Positions 24,390 to 37,900 of a DNA stretch of 64,000 nt are shown piece by piece. The first letter of the stretch is position 1. Every line of letters begins with the position of its first letter. Under the pieces are notes generated by a model. The model was not told the origin of the DNA. It did no database searches and saw nothing but the letters and a program-made list of their open reading frames with translations. Both the position numbers and the translations under genes were made by a program. Source of the stretch: Apostichopus japonicus (Eukaryota > Echinodermata > Holothuroidea > Aspidochirotida > Stichopodidae); contig NC_092582.1 of assembly GCF_037975245.1 (NCBI RefSeq), positions 828,001 to 892,000 on the forward strand. Reading direction: 5' to 3'.

Positions 24390-25479
24390 TTTCGGCTGAC
24401 CTACTTCAATGTATATATCTCATTTCCACACTGCACTATCGTTATGAAAAAGCCAACTGGCAACACGGTTTCCCGAATTAGGCGCCTTTTTGCCACCAAT
24501 ACGTATCGCGCTCCATTTGCCCTCACGTGATCATTCTACGGTAATAAAGCTAAAGAAATGACCGAGAACGATCCGATCCGATCCGATATGATTCAACGAA
24601 ATCCATAGAAATAATTCAATTCACAATTGATAATTCAATCATTCACTCGAAAGGAGTTGGTACTCTGTGAGTATTTTGGAACAATTTTTTTTTCTGTGAG
24701 GGTGTGACTCATTTGGGTGAATTTGTAGCAAGTTTATTTCCTTGCACCCTCATCTCCGGAAGTGTTAACTTTCTGTGACGGGTTTCCTCGTTTGGAAAAT
24801 ACAAGGGACTCACCAGAGGTATACATGCGTCATCTTAGCTTGGGACCTCCGCGACATGTGGATTATTACTATTACGAGTACCAGCTGACCTTTATTAATA
24901 TACTTAATTAGAGCTCTACACGCATATCTTTACCTCGGGAACTTCAAACCTTAATATCTATATTTGTGCGGACATTGCCCGCTCGTGTAATTTACTGCTC
25001 CGCGAGCTCTTGGCCTAACGATCACCTCCTGTCCGCGTCGCAGGTGATTATTGTTTATCAGCGTAGCCTAGCGTGGTTGCTGTTCATAGGATGGTCAGCC
25101 TAGGCGCCCTATAGTCTACTACTACTTCGCGCCACCTTCTGGAAGTTCCAACCACGGCTTGGCGTAAAGATTCTCACGCCACCGATCTAAGCTTGGACTG
25201 AGCGACGGTGCACTGTGTGTATTTTCGTGTATTGGAGGACCGACCACTTTTCATTTAATTTTACTAGACGGACTGATCCAAATTATTAGATCAGAGGTGT
25301 GTGTTTTACAATACCCTAATCTAGTATAAGTTATAGCATTATCAGGCAACTAGCCTAGACATAATGGCATGTCATTTCGTGTATTACTCGCGACAGCCTA
25401 TCCTTACGGTCTACATAGACTTAGACTTTTACAGTTGCAGAGCAATCGTGGTTGGTGTATTACTCGTCTTCATTATAAA

Positions 25480-26151
25480 CTTTTAAGATAAGTATCCTTG
25501 CTCGTTTTCAAATACACCTGTCTCGTAGTGGATCACCACGCATTAATGTTCTGTTTGCAACCGATTCAACGGCATATTCTTTCGATCACTATCGTAGGCC
25601 TGAAGGACCTGTACGTAGCATAGACTTTGTAATTAGAAGAGGAGCCACTGTTGCAGACTTGCTTCTGTATACCATAGATAAGCTACGTCGCTATCCTACC
25701 AACGACTGGGTCATTCTTTGCTGTGCTGCAGGCATTTAACAACCTTACGGAATTCGCCAGCAATTCTTCAGGTCACAGAGTTCTCCGTCGATCTCCAGTT
25801 ACTGCTCCTTGGCTAATCTCACGTCTCCAACATTTTAAGGACGCTGTTCAACGAGAGCACCCACCCATTATTGTTGCCTTTATTACTATTCCTACAGCTT
25901 CCTTTGTTAAGTTCCGGGAAAGTAGGCAGCTGTTTTCGCCAATACTCACTACTGAACAACTCAAGGCCTGTCAACACGATCTCGACAATCAATTGGACGC
26001 AGTCAACCTATTCATCCGTTGTTTCAATCATCAACCGCAAGACAATTTCAACATTTGTAAATATGTATTTTTCATGTTCAAACTTTTTTTAGATTTTTGT
26101 AGATTAAAGGGGGCATTTATTCAAACTGTAGTTCACCTATCTGATACTTAG
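25480..26151 (+). pseudogene. Element-borne ORF, possibly SGNH-hydrolase-like, frameshifted
   Basis: The first segment reads INVLFATDSTAYSF, then PVRSIDFVIRRGATVADLLL and NDWVILCCAAGI before a stop near 25737. Removing one T from that T-run continues the frame into NNLTEF, ISRLQHFKDAVQREHPP, IVAFITIPTASFVKF and LTTEQLKACQHDLDNQ. An Asp-Ser near the start, then a Gly-Ala turn, then a G-x-N block is the order of SGNH/GDSL esterase blocks I, II and III, but the motifs are non-canonical. A donor-like GTAAAT occurs at about 26057. Function is not established; the neighbourhood says it belongs to the inverted-repeat element. Confidence 0.5.
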
Positions 26152-28779
26152 AGCATTGAAAATCATATCAGTAGCCCTATTTCCATATTCATAGCATGTT
26201 CAGTTACCAAGATATGACTGTTTGCAGTTTGTTTCTTAATAGGAGTAGAATGGCCACACCATATTTTTTATGTCAATACCTGGCTATTACTAAAAGTATT
26301 ATATTTCCCTTTGAAATATATACGCATGTTTCCACACATTCCTTACATGTGAAATAAATAATATTGTGTAAACATCATCTAAATCCCAAGTGCTGACATA
26401 ACATGTTAACATTTTAGAACGGATAGGGTTATAACTTCCATGTTTATATGACTATGAATAACAATTTAAAACATAGGAATTGCTACAAAACTAAGGAACT
26501 GATGTCATCAAATATTAGTGTTGCCGTTCTATTTTATTTCTTAGGAATTTTCCAAATGCTCATATTCTGTCGCACTCAATTTTTCCAACTGTCGCACTCT
26601 AATTTTCACATATTCTTGTAATTTGTGAGTGTCCTAAAATGACCTTTAATCAGTCATATTTACCATGTTTTCCTTGTCATATTGAGAAATTGTATCTCGC
26701 GATCCTTATACTCCACCATACAAAACTTTGTATGATTTTGAATATTCTAAAAGAAATGCCTAGAACTACTGTACAACGTTCAGCTTCAATTCGGTTAATT
26801 TATGTATTAATTTTGCTATTAGGTGGGTTGACCCTGTTCACTAGCTTACATTGGCTCTATGGTATATACAATTGAAACGCTCAATGCTAATCTATGGAAG
26901 CTTAAAAGTGCCATCAACATAAGAAAAACTTTGCCCCATAAATTGACATTTTTCAGTAAATTGTTTAGATAGCGAAATAAAATCTTATCAAATATCAGAA
27001 AATGTTGGATTGCTCAGTTGCTTTAACTGAGCAATTGAAAAATTTTCTGAAAAATGTTTAATTGAAAACAAATCATATCTCGTCAATTGGACATTTTTCT
27101 GCAAAATGTTTAATTGACAACTTATCATATCTCGTCAATTGGAAATGTTGCTGCAAAATGTTCAATTGTTCACTTCATTCCATCTGAGCAATTGAAACAT
27201 TTTCTGCACAATGTTTAATTGACAACTTATGGTATCTCATCATCAACTCAACATAAACATTTTTCTGCAAAATGTTTAATTGTTCATTTCATTCCAAATT
27301 CTCAGCTGGAATGAAGTGAACAATTGAAATTGTTTCATGTGAGTGATAAATAGCCCCCCCCCCCCGCCCCCAGGAAAATAATATTAAGCGTGTTAGTAAA
27401 AAGCACTGTATTTTTTGGTAATTCACTATGTCGTCGAATATAATTTGTTGAAAAAAAAAAAGTTTTCCCCTTTGTTACATTAACATAGCTTTTGTAGTCA
27501 GTAGTCTATGTAGCCTTCAAGCAGATAACTATACTCAGTTGCTTACTGTGTAGTGAGGGCCAGTGATACAGATGTATCGAAAAATAATTCCGCATAATTC
27601 CACATGGTAATGTTGATGAGTAGTACGGGGGGGGGGGGGGGTACAAGGCAGCAGTTGGAATTTTCTGGCTCCAAAATCCACCCAGTTGGAATTTCAGCCA
27701 CTACCCCCCCCCCCCCCCCCCAATCATCAGGCCTTAGCTACGTCCCTGTGTAGAGATGGGATAGATAGCTACTGGCATGATTTTTAAAGCTCGATAACAT
27801 ACATAAATCACATTTTGAGTACACTTGCCCTTTAATGTGAATTGTTATGCTTAGTACTAAACCATTCCATTCTTTTTTATTGTGTCGTATCTACATTAAA
27901 CGATTATACACATTAATTTTTGCTCATCAATGTTCTTTATTCTAGAGTACAGCCATCCATATATATTTTTGTGTTTTCCAGATTTACTGTAGTAATATTT
28001 TTTATTACCTATTTCATTATCTTGTCATAAAACATAGATGTTTATTCTCACCTTGCCAGAAAAAGTAAAAGTTCCGCTTTCGGTAGCGATTTTAAATGAG
28101 TTCATGTTTTTATGATTCCATTTGATCTAGAGGATACATACTGTTGGCCCTGAGCAACATTCGCATTGCATTTGCAATGCAAAAGTATGTGCAATATATA
28201 GCATCTTGCCCTCATCGTTAACATTTGCAGGGTTTGCCTGGACATTCTATTCTTTCTCCAAATGCCAAAATGTTCCCTCCAATTAGGATGCATATAGTTT
28301 CAGTTCTGAGAGTTTCATATTTTTTCTTTGAAATAAAATGTAATTATGGAGTTTATGAATTATTGTTTAGTTTTCATTGTTGTCTTCTTGAAAAATATAT
28401 TTCAATGAATGTAGACATGAATACATTTGTTTTTATTTGGATTTGTTTCTGAGGCAATTAATCTCTGCTGTACCACGACAGTACATGAACGGTTCAAGTG
28501 TTAATGATTCAACAACCTACTATAATATTTGGGACACAAGTGCAACCAAGCTAAATGCAGCTCTTCTCTCGTCCTTTGGATGATGGGGCGACTACACTTT
28601 CACGCTGAGACAAACTTATGACTTTTACAAACACTTCCTGCATGCTCCCAGGGCTGTTATTTTACGTCCCCATCCCATGGTCGTGATTGAAACTTGGCCT
28701 TCAGCCACTTTCCCGAATGCTGAGAGGTGGTAAAACTGTAGATAACTGAACTATTTTAAGGGACACAGTGAAACAGCTG
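26152..28779. other. Interior of the long inverted-repeat element; little coding signal
   Basis: Contains a cluster of AAAATGTTTAATTGA-type repeats at 27000-27330, G- and C-homopolymers near 27350, 27628 and 27703, and a GCTACGTCCCTG hAT-like end at about 27738. A weak coding-looking stretch at 28590-28730 (FYKHFLHAPRAVI) could be a decayed last block of the upstream ORF. Confidence 0.4.
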
Positions 28780-29200
28780 GGCTTAAAATTTGGACCACAC
28801 AGTTGGCCCAGTTGGGCCCAGTGTGGGTTTCACTTGGGTCAAGCTCAGTCAACTGGGCCCGAAATGGGTTCCATTTGGGCCCCATGCAGTTAGCCTGATT
28901 GGGCACAGTATGGGTTCTGTGTGGGCCAAAACGATTGGGCCCAGAATGGGTCCCAGGTGGGCCCCATACAGCTGGCCCGGTTGGTCCCCGTATGGGATTG
29001 GTTTGGGCCCCAATCAGTCTCGCCCAACTGGGACCAGTTTGGGCCACTCGTGGGCCCCAATCTGTTTGGCCCAATTGGGCCCTGTGTGGAACGGAATGAC
29101 AAATCTGAATGGGCCCCAATTGGGAAGCCCAATTGGGGCCCACTTGGCAGCCCGATTGGGCCCCATTTGGGGCTTATGATCGCTGGCTGGCTGGGACCCT
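28780..29200. repeat. TTGGGCCC tandem array
   Basis: About nine degenerate units of roughly 43-46 bp: CCCAGTTGGGCCCAGTGTGG, a TTTGGGCC-rich second half, then the next unit. The units are locally palindromic, giving long open frames on both strands that are not genes. Confidence 0.85.
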
Positions 29201-30439
29201 ATCAGATCAAGGTTAGGAACTGTTTGTACTGTCAAAACGAGTGCTTTGAAGCATTACATTAGAGGACAGTTTAGAGAGGTGATAGCATTGGGAAATTATC
29301 TCAACTGCCTGCAAAGTGACATTGAGCATCAATATGTAAGAGGGAGTGCCTCTATCTATCATCTGCAGAACTATGTTGTTGAATTCGAGGAAAGTCTTCT
29401 ACATTATCATTCTTGATTAGATGGAAAGAAATATGTTCTTTGTGGTAACATTTCTCAGTACAAAGTTAACCGCCAAGTTCGTGCTTTGTCTTAGTACATG
29501 ATCTTTGAAGCTTCGTCCTTAGGAGTTATTTGACAAAATGGTTTTTTTCGGATGATTTGTTACTTCTAAGTTTTGTGTGATGAGGGAAACATGTTTTGGT
29601 CGTTTGTTCATTCAGGGTTGAATAAAACCCTGATTTGGAAAAAGGGCAACAGTTTTTTATTATATTTATTATCAGTGTATCGGTAATGCGGTAATATCTT
29701 TTATTTTTAGCATGCTGGATACCTTTAAAATTGAATAAGAGTGTACAATATCAGTGCTTAAACTACATGAAGAGAATGTTTAGAACTAACGTTTTCTCAA
29801 TCAGATATTTAATATAGGTGCTGTAAAACACTCACCTCAGATCTTATAATTCGGATCAGGCCGTCTAGTAAAATTAAATGAAAAGTTGCCGGTCCTCCAG
29901 TAGGCCTACACCAAAAATACACACAGTAGGCTACAACGTCGCTCAGTCCAAGGTTAGATCAGTGGCGTGAGAATCTTTACGTCAAGCCGTGGTTGGAACT
30001 TCTCGAAGGTGGTGCGAAGTAGTAGTAGTAGTACTGTGGGGCGCCTAGGCTTATTATCCTATTAACAGCAACCGTGCTAGGCTACGATGATAAACAATAA
30101 TCACCTGCGACGCGGACCGGAGGTGATCGTTAGGCCACTAAGTCCGGTGAAAAGAGCTCGCGGAGCGGTTATTAACACGAGCGGGCAATGACCGAACAAA
30201 TATAGATAATAAGGGCTGAAGTTCCCGAGGTAAAGATATGTGTGTAGAGCTGTAATTAAGTATATTAATATGGGTCAGCTAGTACTGGTAATAGTAACAA
30301 TCCACATGACGCGGAGGTCCCAAGCTAAGATCACGCATGTAGTCCTGGCAAGTCCCTTAAAGTATTTTCCAAACGGGGCAACCCGTCACAGAAAGTTTAC
30401 ACTTCCGGATATGAGGGTGCAAGGCAATAAAACTTGCTA

Positions 30440-31313
30440 AAAATGTTCAGTTTCTCATAGCTACTGACAAAACATGCCGCTGCAGTTACTTGATTTAGCT
30501 TATTTCATTAATTGCGCATTAAGTCTGGCTTGGTCACTTCTTATGATCCATCGTACCTCCAATGCATTTGCATTGCTGTCAAAATCTCAATATTTTTAAT
30601 TCGACGTTTCATCTAGCAATGTTAAGGTTTCGCCCCAAAATTCTACGTTTTATCACAACCGATGGACATTTTATCTCAAACAATACCACCCAGTAGTAAC
30701 ACCTTAGATCGAACTCTATGTGGTGTATCTTGAATCTTTGGCGTTGCATGTATCTCAAATGTCAACATTTTTGCTAGAAACTACAACATTTTAACACTAT
30801 AATATCTACTTGAACAATTTGACGGATTATGAGAGTAAAAGAGATTGATTTGATTATTCAGTTGCTCATTGTGCGGTGTCAGCTTATAAGACTCTTGAGC
30901 TGGGAGTTGTCACTATGGGTAATTCAAGAAACTTTGTCATGACAATTGATTTTCGTCGGCAAGCACCCCAAGACGCACCCCCCCCGCAGAACACCCCCCA
31001 CATCCACCGCATTCCCACGCACTCCCCTGTCTTTCGCCTCTCATTGCACATTTCTGTCATTAAGGCCACTCAAGAAACTTATGCAGGATTACTATTTGTG
31101 CTAGCAGTTTTCTCTGTTCATATAATCCCAAGGTCACATATTACAAAGATTTTACTGCCCTTATTGTAAACTGTCAATCTCCTCGCTACCATGTCAGTCA
31201 TACCTCTTCCTTTTCACTTAGTCCCTCCCCCCTTTCCCTCCCTTGTTCAATGTCCTGCCACCTAAATATTTTCTTAAATGGTATTCGTTATGTTTATCTA
31301 ATATGCAATTAAA
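30440..31313. other. Presumed 3' flank of gene B
   Basis: No gene recognised. It should include the gene B 3' UTR next to 31314; I did not find a canonical AATAAA on the minus strand close to the stop. Confidence 0.35.
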
Positions 31314-31552
31314 CTATACATTAATACATAGTGGAGGTCTACCGGGAAATGAGGGTCTCCTATAGGGCGTCCATTCACCTCCCTGGCACTTCATATAGCG
31401 TGAACCTCTATGCTCGTAGCCTTCAGGACACTTGACACGAAGATATCCCCCGTTCCTCGTCAATGTACCGAATAATTCGTGTTCATGAATTACTTGAACC
31501 GTCTTGTTTTCGTCTACATCTCCATAGGGCAAATCCGTTGGATCACAAGATC
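31314..31552 (-). CDS. Terminal CCP/sushi exon of gene B with stop
   Basis: Phase-1 start after acceptor TTTCTTCAAG. The module runs from SCDPTDLPYGDV through YLRVKCPEGYEHRGSRY to PLCINV and TAG at 31314-31316. A donor-like GTATAG overlaps the stop, but using it would break the phase-1 rule, so I read this as the last exon. Confidence 0.75.
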
Positions 31553-34500
31553 CTTGAAGAAATGGAAAGCGTGTTTTGAATGAGATGATCAAGCCACTAA
31601 ATATTTTTTTTAAAGCAGACATAAAAAGTCTGGGATAATATTTAAAGTCCATTGATTAATGTAAACCATAAAAGTTACGTGATAAAACAATGGTCAATTT
31701 TCAATCTTAGCCAAATTGGTGGCAAAAGATGTGTCGCAAACTCCTCTTTATAACAGTAAGGTTGATGGACTGATATGTAAATCCCAACCCCATATACCTG
31801 AAACACATATACACACAAATTTGGTTACTTACCTCTGACCCTACGACGGTCACTGAGGTACTTAAATTATATGCACACGCACAACCCTCGACATGTTTGA
31901 AGACCATCGGCGTTATACGGTTTCGCGACACACCTGTTGTGATATTTTTCACACCGAGGGACCAAATAAATAAGAATCAGAATAGAAACGCTTTATTGCG
32001 TGATGCCATCTCCCAGATCGTAACACAGGAATTTACGATGACCTGAATGGGTCGCAAGTATACACTTATTACAACACCCACCAGCTCTTTACACAGACAT
32101 ACACACAACCGGACACATTACGTCAACTAGCCTCTCCCCCTACCACTCCTCAATGAAACCTTCACCACGTATTTCCTGCATCCCCATGATGGACCTCATA
32201 GTTCCCGTACATGTTCATCAACATACATTGTAACTGTTGTTATGTTTACATTATATGTACATTACATGTATAAGGATGATATTTTGGTTATGAACATGCC
32301 ATAATGATAAAATAGCAGAAAGTGTCATACCCATATAGAAAGTTATGACGGTTGAATGTCAATTGTTTTAAAGACTGTTAGAGCGTATTAATGGGCTTCA
32401 AATGTAAAAGATCATGAGATCAGTGAGATCAAGACTCATCTATATATAACGTGGTGGATCTATGTTTATCGATGTACCTCCAGAATGATGATATCATAAT
32501 GGTCATATACCCAACTTTTGGGATGATATCTATAATTCTATGGATTGCGTACATGTTTCACATTGGGAATTGGTACCTGTGAAAAGTCCCTTTAATTGAC
32601 GAGTATGTATACTAAGGAATAAACCACTTATGTTTTCGAAATTTGACGTTATTTTTATTATATAAGTGAGAACGGACAAGAATTTCTTTTGGGATATTCT
32701 TTTAATGTTCAACGAGCCACAATGTGAGGAATATGTATCTGCTTTCGGCTGAGTGTGTTATAACTGACCGGTAGTAACATGCATGGTAAGAAAGACGCAA
32801 ATTATTCGTTGAATCTTGTTGTAATCTTATTCATTCATGCAACTTACTGAGGATAAGATATTGTGCTATATCGACAATTTGTTCAAATATGGAATAGCTG
32901 CCCACATCATACATTTCCTTGAAGCGCTGACCTAAAACTCGTTGGGTTGGACTCTCTAAGATGTGGGGAGGGGGGGGGGTCGGAGTGGTACAATAGCGTG
33001 AGACAAAGCGATGGGGTGGACTTACTATTTTAAGATGAAGGGTCAAGAAGCAGTGTGTGAGACTTAACTATTTGTGTATGCGTGTGAACATGAAAATGTG
33101 TCACGAACTCCTCCTAGGGACAGATTGGCTTCAAACACAGTGAGTGTGTACATTGGTATGGGATGTCGTGCTCATGTTACGTGTGACGTTAAAGATTCAA
33201 AGGTCGAACTACCAGTTACCAAACACAGACCTTTTGGCTGTGAAGCGGATACCCAAATGACAAATTGGCCGAAATCTTCGAAACTGTGCGGGATATAAGA
33301 CTCTGCAATTAAACAGCTCATTGTAAAACGCAAAAGATCACTTGATCATACGTCAAAGGTCAAACTTAGGTAAATTTCAGCTAAAAATGTTTCGAGAGCT
33401 ACTTCTCAAAGGTAACTCAAACTGAGTGAGTATATACTTGGCCATGGGACGCTGTGCCTACATGACTAAGTCAGGTCTCGGGGTAAGGTGTCTAAGGTAG
33501 CAGGAACAAAACAGCATATTGACCATTTAATATATACAAAAATCACAAAACCCATGTTAAATATCAGAGACTGAAGGTTTACAGTGCACTATTTAATTTA
33601 AGACGACAATGATCACATCGCCGAAGAATATGTTCAACGGGTTAATTTCGGCAAGATCTATGAACGTACTAATATTCAAGGCGGTAGTACTGCAAACTTG
33701 GTGGGTCATAATGATGGTAACATTTTGGGATGAGATCCGTAACTCCATAGATTGCTTACTTGTTACGTTTGCACTAGCGTTTTATAGTCTTGGGGTCGAG
33801 TATTGCGAGCGTAGCGTTCCCCATCCTCTTTGTGAGAACCAGAGAAGTTCGAATTTTTGCTAATGACAATCACCTCTTTTTGAGCAATTATTAATTGCAA
33901 TAAAATGCCATTTTGTTGTATTGAATGCACATTTAAAAGTCCATTTTGATGGGACATTTTTAGGTGAAGTCACATATCCTAGTGTCCTTCGAAGTTAATG
34001 CTCCCCACCCCCATGTCCCCACCACAGACTGAACCCTTTCAGTCGCTTCTGTGAAAGTTTACAGAAGATGTATTTGGTTTTGAATTACTGATTTAGCTTT
34101 GTGAAGTATATTTACGAGACATTTGGAGCGATGTGGTTGACATGAATACAAATATGACATTGTAATTAACGTGGAAGCAAGTCCGAGTCCATGTCCATGT
34201 TTCTCATGTTTCCAGTTAAGAAGTTTTGTTTACTCAGCTGTAACAAATTGAAACACAATCGAGTGATTAAAATATGTGCAGGGCAGTATCAAAGATGTTA
34301 GGAATGGGACATGTTTCCAGTATTGATTTACGCTCCGGCAAACAAGTTCGAAGAAAGAATGTATTGGATCTGACATAGTGATCGCATGTCGCTTCCCGTG
34401 CTTGTATAGTCTACGAGAATTTGAGAGAAAAAAGGTGTTTGAGTAAACCAGAAGATATTTTTTATAAAGTCAGATCTACTGCCAATAAACCCACACTCGG

Positions 34501-34850
34501 GTCCTTTCTACACAGCCTCGTCCGAGTCCAAGCCCTTTAAAAACGAACTCAAGTCATATAACAATGGTACTAATATAGGCTGCCAAATTCAACTCACCCG
34601 TGCATTCAGGAACATCTGCGCTCCACGTTCCATCACTCTGGCAAGTGAGGACAGACTCCCCATTAAGGCTAAATCCTTGATCACACGAAAATTCCACTCT
34701 TTCATTATATCCAGTTCCAGAACTATCTTTGTGAACATTTTCTGGTGCAACAAGCGGTAGACATTGTACAGCTGATGAATAAATATAAAGTAACAATCTA
34801 AATATGCAAACAGTCAATTTTTAGACTGATAATCCCTGATAAACCTGATA

Positions 34851-34944
<94 letters not shown>

Positions 34945-37900
34945 GCTTTGTTTCGTTTTTCAACATTTTCAGAATTTAACCGTCTTTACACCATATCCAT
35001 TAGATAGAGAAATGCACATTGACCAAAACAGCGACATCATGATCCAAATTGAGTTAATCCCTTTTTCTAATTGCACCACCTTCCTTGGCATAAGTATCGG
35101 ATGCCATTGACTTTGTAATATCCTCAATGATATGACTTGCAGTAAGGTTTTAAATGGGCCGAGGTATTAAGTCATTTCCTTCCTCCCAAAGTCCTCCTCA
35201 CTATTTATAATACTCTTGTTCTACATTTTTCTTTCCAATCGTGCTATTGTATGGAGCTATATACAAGCTTCTCACATAAAGCACCCGATACTCATAGCTA
35301 GTGCAGTAACTACTGCTCATGTTCCACAACCGTGCATCAGTAATTACACTGTGCTGTGTTCGCAATACGGTAACATGTGTTACAGGTGGCGCAGTAATTA
35401 CTGCAAAGCTGTTACACGTTCCCATGTTCAGGGATAAGCTGAAGATTGTCTTAACCAATGCTAGAATTATTCCTAAAAATTTTGCTGAATTTACTGTGCT
35501 TCTTGAGGATCTGAAACCTGATGTGTTTGGTATCACCGAATCTTGGTAAAGGAAGGACATTGATAGTGCTGAGGTTTCTCACCCGGGGTATGTTGTGTAT
35601 CGTCAGGACAGAAGGGATACTCATAATGGGATTGGTGGGGGAGTGTTACTGTAAGTAAGGGATGACATTTTAAGTGTAGAGAAATCTCAGTTGCAAGGGT
35701 CTTTTGTAAATTCTGTCTGGTGCGAGTTGTCCACAGACAACTCCAAGAAGTCCAGTGATGTTATCACTGATGTTGTTTACCGTTCTCCTAACAGCAACGA
35801 TGATAATGATGTCTTGCTGTTTGATTCAATTAGAAAGGCTGCTAAAGGTGATGTTGTTATTATGGGCGACTTTAATTTTCCTGGTATTAATTGGACAGAT
35901 GGTTCCAGTAGTAAGAAGGGTAGTTACTTTCTAGATGTTGTGCAAGATTGCTTTTTACATCAACATGTTACTTTCCCTACTAGGGGGGATAACATCCTGG
36001 ATCTTGTTTTGAGTTCTGATCCAAGCAATGCTGTTGATTTGACGGGTCTAGGAAAAACTAGGAACTAGTGGTCATGATATACTAGCTTTTGATGTTGTTT
36101 GCAAAGTCGTAAATTCTGTTAGCAAGGGAAAAGCCCCTGATTATGCGAGATCAGATACAGAGGCAATTGAAAATTTACTAAAGGGTACAGATTGGATTAA
36201 TTTGTTTAGAGATATGAGTGCTTCTCAGTCTTGGATTTGTTTAGCTGATAAATTAAAGGTCATTATGGAAAATCATGTTCCGTGGAAGAATCGTCGTCGT
36301 AAAAGCAGTATGCCACTCTGATGAATAAGAAAGTTAGATGTGCAATTAGGCAAAAACGTAGAATGTGGAAGTTGTTTAGAAGGACTAAATCTGAATCTCT
36401 TTTGGCCAAGTTTAAAATTCATCAGGTGAAGGTAGAATGCTTAGTCTCTGATGCAAACCTGAATGTCGAAAATAGCATTGCCCTAAAAATTAAAGATAAT
36501 TACCCAAAGGCCTTCTTTTCTTATGTCAGGTCGAAGCAGAAAGTTAAAGATGCAATTTTTCTCTTAGGGCACCACAGGCTGATAATAAAGTTACTGATAT
36601 TTCATGGATTTCCAGAAGGCCTTTGATAAAGTTCCCCACCAGCGTCTTTTACTTAGGCTGAAGAGTATGGGTGTCAATGGGAATTTACTGTGTTGGATCG
36701 AGAATTGGCTTGGTAATAGGAAACAGAAGGTGGTAATATAAGGCTGTGCTTCTTCTTGGCAGGACGTTACTAGTGGGGTTCCACAAGGGTCTGTATTGGG
36801 TCCCTTGTTGTTTGTTGCCTATATAAATGACATCGACCGAGATATTTTGTGTACAGCTAAGAATTTTGCTGATGACACCAAATTGTATTCTGAGGTCTCT
36901 TCCAAAAGCGATTCTGAGAAGTTTCAAACGGATTTGGGTAAGGTTTTTTCCTGGTCTCAGGGGTGGTAAATGCTTTTTAATATTGATAAATGCAAGGTAA
37001 TGCACATTCGTAGTAGTAACCAAAAGTTTACATACAATCTTAATGGTGTTGAGTTACAGGAGATCTCTGTTGAAAGAGACCTAGGTATCTACATTGACTC
37101 ACACATAGCCTCACACATAGATCAAGTGTATTATTAGCACAACCTTGAGAATCGCCTTCACCGACCCCCAGAAAACACCCTCCTCTATAACATTCTTGAT
37201 TAGCACCTGGCCCTGTAATCAAGGTCGATGCCCTTACCACAAGAAACATCATTAGTCGCGTTCCACTCTTTGGTTTCTAGACACTCCAGATGGGCGTTAC
37301 CACTGAGTACGTATCCAGGAGAGCAAGAGAAAGTCGCAGTTGAACCAACTGTTCTGTTTACAGGGTCGTATATAACATTACCATTCTCCGGGGCTCCGAA
37401 AAATTCACAACCTACACAGAGAAAGTTTTCGGTTAGGCATGGAAGGGAGTTCAAATGTTTTAAATTACAGTAAATACTTAACCGTTCAAAGAAAACGATC
37501 ATTAAATGTTTTGCTTTAAAGTTACGTTCATTCCTATTTAACGTTATTTGATTATACAATGAAACAGCATAGGACGCAGAGAACATGTCACGTTAAATGA
37601 AAAGTTCTATACCTAGGTCACTGATTGGCTAATTCATACATGTCTGAGACACGAGTGGACTAAATCGTAAGCCTATGATTTACTAAGGCAGCAATATGTT
37701 TTCAGTTCATAGAAGATAACAAACTCAAATCACCAAGTATATGCCATCATGGTACACATAGAGATATAACCTCCATTGAGCACGAAGATGACATCTCCGG
37801 GACGTTTCTTGGGTCTTTTGATTGCGGGGTTGGCGGGGGTTGGAGGGTAGAATATCAATTTTCCAACTAGAACCATAATTTTCGAACTGGATGGACTCGT

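Larger units (their letters stand above)
24726..30439. mobile_element. 5.71 kb element with about 600-bp terminal inverted repeats
   Basis: The left arm (24726-25311) is matched in reverse complement by the right arm (about 29822-30439). Both begin TAGCAAGTTT and continue with shared blocks such as CCTTGCACCCTCAT, TAACGATCACCTCC and CCGCGTCGCAGGTGATTATT. Arms differ by scattered substitutions and small indels, so the insertion is not recent. The interior holds a frameshifted ORF (25480-26151), a C-run/G-run hAT-like scrap (27345-27735) and a TTGGGCCC array. No transposase, integrase or polymerase was recognised. No clean target duplication was seen. Confidence 0.8.

Noticed and set aside
28751-29262. 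Overlapping long open frames on both strands rich in Gly, Pro and Trp
   Set aside because: They come from the palindromic TTGGGCCC array and lack any domain or splice support.
35201-35560. A minus-strand frame of 119 codons
   Set aside because: Antisense shadow of the LINE region with no domain.
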